A DNA stretch of 22,830 nucleotides from CAYVGO01 sp964450725 (GCA_964450725.1 CAYVGO010000038.1:1-22830), one strand, 5' to 3'; positions 15,197 to 22,341 are shown, counted from the stretch's first letter. The notes: generated by a model from the letters alone, not told the origin. Program-made: numbers and translations.

Positions 15197-16732
15197 ATGA
15201 AAAAACTATTATTCTTTTTTGCCTTTATTGTTGCTTTAACTGGATGTTATGAGCATGACATCAAAGATTTACACAATAAATATGACAGTCTGAAGACAGA
15301 ACAGGAAAAGCAGGCAGAACAACTTCGTAATTATGAAACAATTTTAAATGCGTTTCAAAATAAATTAATTATATCTGGTACTGATAGTACTTCAGAAGGA
15401 TATAAAATTACTTTTTCAGATGGAAGTACCATATTTTTAAAGCATGGAAAAACGCCTGTCTTAACGTTGGGAGACAATGGAAACTGGTGGGTTGACGGAA
15501 TTGACACAGGAATAAAAAGTCAGGGAAAAGACGGTGAAAACGGAATAACTCCTGAAATCAAAATTCTTGATGGATATTGGTACATTAATGGAAACAATAC
15601 AGGTGTAAAAGCGGAAGGGATAGATGGACAAAATGGCAATCACGGTCAAAATGCACCGGCGATCACTAACATTGTTATTCAACATGGCAATATGGTGTTT
15701 AATTTCAGTAATGATACACAGATTGTCGTTCCAATGGAGCAAAATACAGTGATTGAATATTCTGATGGTATTTTTATTGTCAATGAAGGTTGGTTTGGAC
15801 ACGAGCAAGGAAGTGTCAATTTTTATCGCTACAGTACTCAACAGATAGAAACAGAATTGTTTAAGACAATCAATCCCGGAAAAGATTTAGGGGTAACCAC
15901 ACAATATGGTTCCATTTACAATCAAAAAATGTATCTTGTCTCAAAGCAGGGAGCATTGGTTACTGTTGACCCCAAAACAATGAAAGAAACAGGACGTATT
16001 GATAATTTTCATCAGGCGGCAAAAGATGGTCGTACATTTTGTGGTGTTACTGCCGATTTGGGACTTGTCAGTACTGTTGACGGGATTTATAAACTTGACC
16101 TGAATCCTCTTTCTGTAGGAGATAAGATTGCGGGAATTTCCGGTCAGGTCGGAGAACTGCTGCAATATAGACAATATGTATTTGCGGTCTCTTCAGGAAA
16201 AATTTATGTTATCAATACCAATACTTGGAACATAGATACTACTTTTAATGATGGTAAAGGAGGATTGACCGTCAGTAAAGAGGGTATGATTTGGAGTGCC
16301 AACGGAAATAAATTGATAAAAATAAATCCTTATACATTATCAATGGAGACTGTGAATATGCCGAACGGTGTTAGCGTGTCGAGCAATGCTTGGGCATGGA
16401 CAGCAAGTTCTCTTTGTGCCTCTAAACAAGAAAATGCACTTTATTTTTATGGTGGTAATCTTAAAGTTTATAAGTATGTTATTGGAGATATTCATTCTCT
16501 AAACTCACCACTGTTTACTATTCCTTCCGGTAAAATGATCTATGGACAAGGAATGAACATAAATCCTTACAACAACCAAGTTGTTGTAACTACAATTGAT
16601 GGCTATGGAGCAGATGCCGCAAAAAACAACCTCTATTTTTATGACGGTACTACAGGTGCATTGAAAAAGAATCTCTATTTTGAGCATTACTGGTTTCCTG
16701 CATATATTTTATTTACTGAAAATGAAAGATAA
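15197..16732 (+). CDS. Surface lipoprotein: DUF4988-like stalk fused to a second BtuG-like propeller (DUF5074-like)
   Basis: This 511-aa lipoprotein starts 20 bp after the preceding gene. Seen: a signal peptide with lipobox Cys17 (ALTGC), a coiled coil (about residues 20-55, HDIKDLHNKYDSLKTEQEKQ), GDNGNWWVDGIDTG and GYWYINGNNTG with collagen-like Gly repeats (GKDGENG, GIDGQNGNHGQN), then from about residue 190 a propeller: GIFIVNEGWFGHEQGSVNFY, KMYLVSKQGALVTVDPKTM, VDGIYKLDLN, KIYVINTNTW, NKLIKINPYTLS, ALYFYGGN and NLYFYDGTTGAL. The N-terminal half is paralogous to the preceding lipoprotein and the C-terminal half to the btuG-like protein two genes upstream, so it looks like a domain shuffle within the operon. 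I infer surface corrinoid binding on a longer stalk. It is the last gene of the operon. Confidence 0.87.
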   Translation: MKKLLFFFAFIVALTGCYEHDIKDLHNKYDSLKTEQEKQAEQLRNYETILNAFQNKLIISGTDSTSEGYKITFSDGSTIFLKHGKTPVLTLGDNGNWWVDGIDTGIKSQGKDGENGITPEIKILDGYWYINGNNTGVKAEGIDGQNGNHGQNAPAITNIVIQHGNMVFNFSNDTQIVVPMEQNTVIEYSDGIFIVNEGWFGHEQGSVNFYRYSTQQIETELFKTINPGKDLGVTTQYGSIYNQKMYLVSKQGALVTVDPKTMKETGRIDNFHQAAKDGRTFCGVTADLGLVSTVDGIYKLDLNPLSVGDKIAGISGQVGELLQYRQYVFAVSSGKIYVINTNTWNIDTTFNDGKGGLTVSKEGMIWSANGNKLIKINPYTLSMETVNMPNGVSVSSNAWAWTASSLCASKQENALYFYGGNLKVYKYVIGDIHSLNSPLFTIPSGKMIYGQGMNINPYNNQVVVTTIDGYGADAAKNNLYFYDGTTGALKKNLYFEHYWFPAYILFTENER

Positions 16733-16807
16733 TGCAGAAATTGCATAGGGTGTAGCAGAAGAAAGGTAAATAGATAAGGATAAAAGAGCAAATAAATAAG
16801 TTTTTTC
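16733..16807. other. Intergenic leader into the repeat array
   Basis: A-rich DNA between the operon's last stop and the 21-bp array. It contains a weak atgca/tgcat hairpin (about 16732-16746) without a T run. The last 20 bases loosely resemble array monomers of the gctaaa...tttttt type, so the array may begin one degenerate unit earlier. Confidence 0.45.
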
Positions 16808-17017
16808 GTTAAAGAACTACGTAAAAAAGTTAAAGGTCGACGTTCGTCTGTTAAAGGTCGACGTTTGTTTGCTAAAAATCCTAAGTAATTTGCTATATGT
16901 CGAGGCTTTTTTGTTAAAAATATATGTAGGAAGGTTAAAGGTAGATGTTCGTTCGTTAAACGTCGGGGTTCGTTTGCTAAAAACCCTGAGTTTTTTCTTC
17001 GACGTTGATCTTCTTTT
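16808..17017. repeat. Higher-order repeat copy 1 (ten 21-bp monomers)
   Basis: Ten consecutive 21-bp monomers start at 16808, 16829, 16850, 16871, 16892, 16913, 16934, 16955, 16976 and 16997. Most begin gttaaa or gctaaa, carry a centre like gtcgac or gtcgag, and end T-rich. The order of monomer types is repeated in the next 210 bp. No monomer has an insertion or deletion. It lies between the corrinoid operon and rmuC. Confidence 0.93.
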
Positions 17018-17227
17018 GTTAAAGAACTACATAAAAAGACTAAACGTCGACCTTCATCTGTTAAGCGTCGACCTTCGTTTGCTAAAAATCCTAAGTAATT
17101 TGCTATATGTCGAGGTTTTTCTGTTAAAAATATACGTAAAAAGGTTAAAGGTCGACGTTCGTCTGTTAAACGTCGACCTTTGTTTGCTAAAAATCCTGAC
17201 TTTTTTCTTCGACGTCGACCTTTTTTA
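17018..17227. repeat. Higher-order repeat copy 2 (ten 21-bp monomers)
   Basis: Ten monomers in the same order as copy 1, aligned without gaps over 210 bp with about 30 mismatches by hand count (about 86% identity). The fourth monomer of each copy (16871 and 17081) is identical. Single monomers within a copy are much less alike than the matching monomers between copies, which defines a higher-order repeat made by a 210-bp duplication. Confidence 0.92.
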
Positions 17228-17395
17228 CATCGACGTCGACGTTTTTTACATCGGCATTGATGTTTTTTACATCGACGTCGACGTTTTTTACATCGACGTT
17301 GATGTTTTTTACATCGGCATTGATGTTTTTTACATCGGCATCGACGTTTTTTACATCGACGTCGACGTTTTTTACATCGGCATTGACGTTTTTAC
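17228..17395. repeat. Homogeneous block of eight 21-bp monomers
   Basis: Eight monomers, each starting catcg and ending in a T6-A run (the last ends T5-AC), begin at 17228 and repeat every 21 bp. Units 1, 3 and 7 are identical, and units 2 and 5 are identical. Variation is limited to the middle (gacgtcgac, gcattgat, gacgttgat, gcatcgac). They resemble the tenth monomer of copy 2 (17207), so they probably arose by local amplification of it. Confidence 0.93.
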
Positions 17396-17479
17396 TCTGA
17401 TAATTAGTTTTTGAACTACGATAGTTAACTGACGAACTCGGCCACTTAATTTTTAAACTACCATTTTATCCTCTTCAAC
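17396..17479. repeat. Degenerate tail of the 21-bp array
   Basis: The period persists weakly: gaacta, gaactc, aaacta and caac recur at 17413, 17434, 17455 and 17476, exactly 21 bp apart. Otherwise the units have diverged. This extends the phased array to about 670 bp. Confidence 0.6.
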
Positions 17480-17752
17480 TTTCTATTATTGTACTCTGCA
17501 GGTACAGTAAAAGTGAGAAACTTGTTACCTTCTTTCTCTAACTTACGCTTTGATTCATGCTACGATTAATCATATTACACTTTCTATTCAGTATGATATA
17601 AGAATTTATTGTATCAAGAATTTTACAAACAAAAAAAGTTTACTATTTTTGCTCCTTCTCAATGTAAAATCGGGTAAGAATTTCAGGGCAGAAATTACGT
17701 AGAAAATGACAATGCTCACATCAAAAAAAAAGTAAAAATCAACACATAAAGA
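17480..17752. other. Intergenic region upstream of rmuC
   Basis: AT-rich with no supported gene. It contains a weak tgtac/gtaca hairpin near 17492-17508 and the rmuC promoter box listed separately. Confidence 0.5.
17644..17651 (+). promoter_or_regulatory. Putative -7 box of rmuC
   Basis: TATTTTTG matches TAnnTTTG, about 100 bp before the rmuC ATG. That would give a leader of roughly 95 nt. No clear -33 TTTG is visible. Confidence 0.5.
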
Positions 17753-19231
17753 ATGGAAGTAGTTTCAGTTATCATCGGAGTTACAGTAGGATTTGTATTT
17801 TCTTACATAATCTTCAACTTATTAAACAAGACAAAAAATGTATCCAAAGCAGACTTTGAATCATTAGCTGTAAAATTCAATGAAATCAATACTCAAAAGA
17901 AAATTGCAGACGACCGATTGTTATCACAACAACAAGAGTATTCAAAGTTAAGTTCAAAATTTGAAGCAAAGGAAAGTGAAACAACTTTGTTACATCAAAA
18001 AATTACAGCGGAAGAAGTAAAAAACGGGTCATTGACAGAAAGTTGCAACAACTTAAAAGAAGTTTGTAAGAAACAAGAAGAAAAAATCATTGTCTTGACA
18101 GAATTAAACAATCAACTAAATGCAGAAAACAGTACACTGAAAGCCAACAATGCTGCATTAAATGAAAAGTTGCTCACTCAAAAAGAAGAAATGATTGAGA
18201 TTCAAAAAACATCTCATCTTCAATTTGAAAAAATTGCCAATCAAATTTTAGAAGAAAAATCAGGAAAGTTTACAGAAGTGAATAAAGCCAATATTGAGGC
18301 TTTGCTCAAACCGCTGGGGGAGAATATTGATCATTTTAAAAAGAAAGTTGAGGAGACTTATGACAAGGAATCTAAACAGAGATTTTCGTTAGAAGAAAAA
18401 GTTAAAGAATTGGTTGAGCAGACAAACAAAGTAAGCAGTGAAGCCAACAATTTGGCAACGGCACTCAAAGGTCAAGCAAAAAAACAAGGCAATTGGGGAG
18501 AAATGATACTTGAAAGTATTCTTCAAAAGTCGGGATTGGTAAAAGATCGTGAATATTTTTTACAGCAAACGATTAAAGATGAAGAGGGAAAAAATTTACG
18601 ACCTGATGTTTTAGTTAAACTACCGGATAACCGAATCATTATCATAGACTCAAAAGTCTCTTTGGTTGCCTATGACCGCTTTTCAGCAGCAGAGAGCGCA
18701 GAAGAGCAGACTCTTCACTTAACGGAGCATTTAAAATCTATTTACGGACATATTGATGATTTGCATGAGAAAAAATATGACAATCTTGAAAGTTCATTAG
18801 ACTTTACCATGATGTTTATTCCCATTGAGCCCGCTTACCTACTTTCAATTCAATCAGATCAAGACCTTTGGGCATACGCATATTCAAAAAGAATTTTACT
18901 GATAAGCCCAACAAATTTAATTGCTTGTTTGAAATTAATGGCAGACTTGTGGAAAAGAGAGATGCAAAGCAAAAATGCTATGGAAATCGTAAAACGGGGA
19001 GAGTTACTTTATGAAAAATTTGTAACATTTGTTTCAACGCTCGAAGAGGTAGGAAAGCACATCAACAAAACTCAACAATTACATATGGCCGCGATGGGAC
19101 AATTAAGTACCGGTAGCGGACATTTGGTGGGACAAGCTTTGAAACTGAAAGAACTCGGGCTTAAATCAAGTAAAGAAATCCCATCGACATTATTGCCGAC
19201 AGATATTGAACCGGAAAATATAATGGAGTGA
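17753..19231 (+). CDS. rmuC: RmuC family protein (DNA recombination protein)
   Basis: This is a 492-aa protein. Seen: one N-terminal membrane segment (about residues 3-24, VVSVIIGVTVGFVFSYIIF), a long coiled coil (about 30-150), then the RmuC domain (about 165-470) with ALKGQAKKQGNWGEMILESIL, LRPDVLVKLPDNRIIIIDSKVSLVAYDRF, DFTMMFIPIEPAYL, ILLISPTNLIACLKLMADLWKRE and LGLKSSKEIP. The RPDVLV...IIDSK part fits a PD-(D/E)XK nuclease-like core. In E. coli, RmuC lowers the frequency of inversions at short inverted repeats; its biochemical activity is not settled. It stands alone, with a promoter box upstream and another promoter before the next gene. The length is normal and the key motif is intact. 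It lies next to the repeat array, perhaps by chance. Confidence 0.95.
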   Translation: MEVVSVIIGVTVGFVFSYIIFNLLNKTKNVSKADFESLAVKFNEINTQKKIADDRLLSQQQEYSKLSSKFEAKESETTLLHQKITAEEVKNGSLTESCNNLKEVCKKQEEKIIVLTELNNQLNAENSTLKANNAALNEKLLTQKEEMIEIQKTSHLQFEKIANQILEEKSGKFTEVNKANIEALLKPLGENIDHFKKKVEETYDKESKQRFSLEEKVKELVEQTNKVSSEANNLATALKGQAKKQGNWGEMILESILQKSGLVKDREYFLQQTIKDEEGKNLRPDVLVKLPDNRIIIIDSKVSLVAYDRFSAAESAEEQTLHLTEHLKSIYGHIDDLHEKKYDNLESSLDFTMMFIPIEPAYLLSIQSDQDLWAYAYSKRILLISPTNLIACLKLMADLWKREMQSKNAMEIVKRGELLYEKFVTFVSTLEEVGKHINKTQQLHMAAMGQLSTGSGHLVGQALKLKELGLKSSKEIPSTLLPTDIEPENIME

Positions 19232-19264
19232 GAAAAATAAAATACAATTATTCCAAAAACTAAG

Positions 19265-19272
19265 TAACTTTG
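19265..19272 (+). promoter_or_regulatory. Putative -7 box of the thrE-hisBH cluster
   Basis: TAACTTTG matches TAnnTTTG and lies 41 bp before the ATG at 19314. No clear -33 element is visible. Confidence 0.6.
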
Positions 19273-19313
19273 CACTTTCATTCTAAAGAACGCAATACAC
19301 TTTTATCACAAAA

Positions 19314-20090
19314 ATGTCATTACAAGATAAAGCATCACTAACAGACAGAGCAGTTTTTATTTCAGAATACGCCGGGGTTCTTATGGGCTCCGGCGTACAT
19401 ACTTCAAGGGTAGTACGTAATACAAAAAGACTTTCAACCGCTTTGGATATTGAGGTAACCCTGAGTATGTTTCCAAGAACAATTATTTTAGAAATTGCCG
19501 ACAAAGAGTCTAAAAAGTACATTAATAAAGTCATTGAAATTCCCACACTACCCATCAGTTTTGAGTATAATGCAGATTTGAGTAAACTGAGTTGGGAGGC
19601 GGTTGATAATACCCTTTCACTACAAGAAATCAAAGAGCGATTTAGTACAATTGTTGAGAAACCAAGATTAAACCGGTGGCTATTACTTTTGTTAGTGGGT
19701 GCTGCCAATGCTTCCTTCTGTCGTCTTTTTGGAGGAGACTGGACATCAATGTTTGTTGTTTTTGTAGCAACCATTATCGGTTTTTTTATCAGGGTGAAAC
19801 TGTTTGCCAGAGGAATTAACCATTATATTGTCTTTATTCTTTCAGCATTTACAGCTTCATTTATTGCATCATCGGCATTATTATTAAAATCAGGAACGGC
19901 AGATGTTGCATTATCTACCAGCGTGCTTTATCTTATTCCCGGCGTACCTTTAATCAATAGTGTCATTGATATATTGGAAGGTTATACCCTTACCGGTGTT
20001 GCCAGATTAATCAATACAGGATTATTGATTACATGTACAGCGATTGGTCTTTCGTTGACTTTATGGATTGTTAAAAGCAGTTTGATATGA
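19314..20090 (+). CDS. ThrE-type threonine/serine exporter, N-terminal-domain subunit
   Basis: This 258-aa protein corresponds to the first half of ThrE (DUF1212 / YjjP-like). Seen: a cytoplasmic N-terminal domain (residues 1 to about 118) with FISEYAGVLMGSGVHTSRVVRNTKRLSTALDIEVTLSMFPRTIILEI, then about five membrane segments from about residue 122, including the conserved LLVGAANASFCRLFGGDW and LYLIPGVPLINSVIDILEGY. Known for the family: export of threonine and serine, with the two halves encoded separately in many bacteria. Its stop overlaps the start of the second-half gene by 4 bp (ATGA), indicating translational coupling. It is the first gene of a cluster that continues into hisB and hisH. 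Confidence 0.92.
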   Translation: MSLQDKASLTDRAVFISEYAGVLMGSGVHTSRVVRNTKRLSTALDIEVTLSMFPRTIILEIADKESKKYINKVIEIPTLPISFEYNADLSKLSWEAVDNTLSLQEIKERFSTIVEKPRLNRWLLLLLVGAANASFCRLFGGDWTSMFVVFVATIIGFFIRVKLFARGINHYIVFILSAFTASFIASSALLLKSGTADVALSTSVLYLIPGVPLINSVIDILEGYTLTGVARLINTGLLITCTAIGLSLTLWIVKSSLI

Positions 20091-20587
20091 TTCTATTAGA
20101 TGTATTTTATGATGCCCTGTTTTCTGCTGTGGCAGGAGTGGGTTTCGGAGCAATTTCACAACCTCCGCGTCGAGCCTATCTGTATATAGCCATTCTTGCC
20201 GCCGCCGGACACTCCTTTCGGTTTATATTAATTAATGTATTGGATATTGACTTGGCAACCTCTTCTCTTTTTGCGGCTTTATTAATCGGTTTCGGCAGTT
20301 TGTGGTTAGGAAAAAAAGCACTCTGCCCAATGACAGTACTTTATATTCCTGCTTTGTTACCAATGATTCCGGGAAAAATTGCTTACAGCAGTGTCTTTTC
20401 TCTCATTATGTTCTTGCAAAATAGTGATAATGGACAAGCCGCGCATTACATGGATATGTTTTTATCTAACGGAATTACCGCTTTGGTCGTTGTGTTTTTT
20501 CTTGCCGTAGGCAGTACAATGCCAATGTTTCTTTTTCCAAGTAAGGCTTACTCCATGACCCGAAAAAAAATCAGAAATCACGAATGA
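20087..20587 (+). CDS. ThrE-type threonine/serine exporter, C-terminal-domain subunit
   Basis: This 166-aa membrane protein corresponds to the second half of ThrE (DUF3815 / YjjB-like). Seen: about five hydrophobic segments and the family's AVAGVGFGAISQPPRRAYLYIAILAAAGHSFRF opening, a central ATSSLFAALLIGFGSLWLG and TVLYIPALLPMIPGKIAYSS. It starts within the stop codon of the partner gene, so the two halves are made in a coupled way and probably assemble as one exporter. hisB follows after only 7 bp. Confidence 0.92.
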   Translation: MILLDVFYDALFSAVAGVGFGAISQPPRRAYLYIAILAAAGHSFRFILINVLDIDLATSSLFAALLIGFGSLWLGKKALCPMTVLYIPALLPMIPGKIAYSSVFSLIMFLQNSDNGQAAHYMDMFLSNGITALVVVFFLAVGSTMPMFLFPSKAYSMTRKKIRNHE

Positions 20588-20594
20588 GAAATAT

Positions 20595-21689
20595 ATGATG
20601 GAGAAAGTATTATTTATAGATAGAGATGGTACGTTGGTCATTGAGCCACCCATTGATTACCAGTTAGACTCTCTTGAAAAACTGGAATTTTATCCTAAGG
20701 TATTTCAATATCTGGGAAGAATTGCACAGGAACTGAGTTACAAATTAGTCATGGTTACCAATCAAGACGGATTAGGTACAGACTCTTTTCCTGAAAAAGA
20801 TTTTTTACCTCCGCATCAAAAAATTATCCAAGCCTTTAAAAATGAAGGTGTCGAGTTTGATGAAATACATATTGACGGCTCGTTTCCTCACGAAAATAAG
20901 CCTACCCGTAAACCCGGTACAGCCATGCTGAAACATTTTATGCAAGGACATTATGATCTTAAAAATTCTTTTGTTATCGGAGATAGAATCACCGATGTTT
21001 TACTGGCTCAAAACTTAGGTTGTCAAGCTATTTTTATGGGTAAAGAAAAATTTGACAGCGTAGCATTACAAACCCAAGATTGGGAAGAAATTTACAGGTT
21101 TCTTAAAAAAGTACCCCGAACAGCAACAGTAACCCGTAAAACCGCAGAAACAAATATTACCGCAACCATTAATCTTGACGGCAGCGGTAAAAGTAACATT
21201 GATACCGGTATCGGATTTTTTGATCACATGCTTGAACAGATTGCCAAACACGGACATATTGATATTGCTTTAACTGCCCAAGGTGATTTACACGTTGACA
21301 AACATCACACCATTGAAGATACTGCATTAGTTTTAGGAGATGCCTTTCGAGAAGCATTAGGAAATAAAAAAGGAATAGAGCGTTACGGATTTTTATTACC
21401 GATGGACGATTGTTTGGCAAAAGTGGCTATTGATTTCGGAGGCAGAGCATGGTTAGTGTGGGACGTTGATTTTAAACGTGAGAAAATTGGAGATATACCG
21501 ACAGAAATGTTTTTCCACTTCTTTAAATCATTTACAGATAATGCAAAGTGTAATCTCAATATCAAAGCCGAAGGTACAAATGAACATCATAAAATAGAAA
21601 GTGTTTTTAAAGCCTTTGCCAAAGCCCTAAAAATGGCAATTGCCAAAAATGAACATTATGTCATTCCAAGTACCAAAGGAACTTTTTAA
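20595..21689 (+). CDS. hisB: Bifunctional histidinol-phosphatase / imidazoleglycerol-phosphate dehydratase
   Basis: This 364-aa enzyme catalyses two steps of histidine synthesis. Seen: an N-terminal HAD phosphatase with FIDRDGT (Asp9, Asp11) and VIGDRITD (Asp130, Asp134), and a C-terminal IGP dehydratase from about residue 176 with GIGFFDHMLEQIAKHG, HHTIEDTALVLGDAF, DDCLAKVAIDFGGR and a second metal motif NEHHKIES. The stretch where E. coli HisB has zinc-binding cysteines reads IDGSFPHENKPTRKPGT here and has no Cys, so the zinc site is absent. Two adjacent ATGs (20595, 20598) are possible starts; the first places the catalytic Asp at residue 9 as in E. coli. It sits 7 bp after the exporter gene and 9 bp before hisH. 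Confidence 0.96.
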   Translation: MMEKVLFIDRDGTLVIEPPIDYQLDSLEKLEFYPKVFQYLGRIAQELSYKLVMVTNQDGLGTDSFPEKDFLPPHQKIIQAFKNEGVEFDEIHIDGSFPHENKPTRKPGTAMLKHFMQGHYDLKNSFVIGDRITDVLLAQNLGCQAIFMGKEKFDSVALQTQDWEEIYRFLKKVPRTATVTRKTAETNITATINLDGSGKSNIDTGIGFFDHMLEQIAKHGHIDIALTAQGDLHVDKHHTIEDTALVLGDAFREALGNKKGIERYGFLLPMDDCLAKVAIDFGGRAWLVWDVDFKREKIGDIPTEMFFHFFKSFTDNAKCNLNIKAEGTNEHHKIESVFKAFAKALKMAIAKNEHYVIPSTKGTF

Positions 21690-21698
21690 TATCAAACT

Positions 21699-22295
21699 AT
21701 GATTGTTATTATCCAATACAACGCAGGCAATACAGCTTCAGTAAAAAATGCAGTAGAAAGGTTAGGATTTGAAGTTTGTGTTACCGATAATCATCAAATA
21801 ATCCGTAATGCCGAAAAAGTAATTTTTCCGGGTGTGGGAGAAGCCAATACTGCCATGCAATATTTAAAGGAAAAAGGGTTAGATAAAGTGATTGTTTCTT
21901 TACAACAACCTGTACTCGGCATTTGTTTGGGATTACAACTTTTATGTACTTCTTCAGAAGAAAATAATACCCGGTGCCTTGATGTTTTTAAAGGAGTATC
22001 TGTCAAAAAGTTTCCACCTCAAAATATTGTTCCTCATATTGGCTGGAATACTATTGAAAACCTGAAAAGTGATATTTTTCAAGATATTGTAACCCATTCT
22101 CAGGAATGTGAGGCAGACTTTTATTTTGTTCATAGTTATTACGCTTCTCTTTCTCACTATACTACGGCAACTTGCAACTATATTCTTCCCTTCAGTGCCG
22201 CCATGCAACACAACAACTTCTATGCAACACAGTTTCACCCCGAAAAATCGGCTGTTTTAGGAGAAAAAGTGTTGTCAAACTTCTTGAAACAATAA
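21699..22295 (+). CDS. hisH: Imidazole glycerol phosphate synthase, glutamine amidotransferase subunit
   Basis: This 198-aa class-I glutamine amidotransferase supplies ammonia to HisF for IGP and AICAR formation. Seen: the opening IIQYNAGNTASVKNAVERLG, the oxyanion region IFPGVGEANTAM, the nucleophile in LGICLGLQLL (Cys76), PHIGWN, FVHSYY, and the His180/Glu182 pair in QFHPEKS, so the catalytic triad is complete. Length is typical. It directly follows hisB, but hisA, hisF and hisI, which usually come next in this phylum, are not present before the window ends 535 bp later. Its partner HisF must be encoded elsewhere. Confidence 0.96.
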   Translation: MIVIIQYNAGNTASVKNAVERLGFEVCVTDNHQIIRNAEKVIFPGVGEANTAMQYLKEKGLDKVIVSLQQPVLGICLGLQLLCTSSEENNTRCLDVFKGVSVKKFPPQNIVPHIGWNTIENLKSDIFQDIVTHSQECEADFYFVHSYYASLSHYTTATCNYILPFSAAMQHNNFYATQFHPEKSAVLGEKVLSNFLKQ

Positions 22296-22303
22296 TTCCG
22301 AGT

Positions 22304-22341
22304 TTCGTTTCTACGAACAGAGGGCTACGCCTCTTTCTTCT
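22304..22341 (+). terminator. Weak terminator candidate after hisH
   Basis: Two small adjacent hairpins, ttcgt/acgaa (22304-22317) and agagg/cctct (22319-22334), the second followed by a T-rich stretch (ttcttct). The stems are only 5 bp, so termination is uncertain. Confidence 0.4.

Noticed and set aside
16808..17395. CRISPR array
   Set aside because: The units are contiguous 21-bp monomers with no unique spacers of constant length, and no cas genes are nearby.
16869..17414. 181-residue plus-strand open frame in the repeat array
   Set aside because: It starts at a TTG inside a monomer and has no ribosome-binding context. It stays open only because the 21-bp unit keeps frame, and a minus frame is open as well. 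Treated as repeat DNA.
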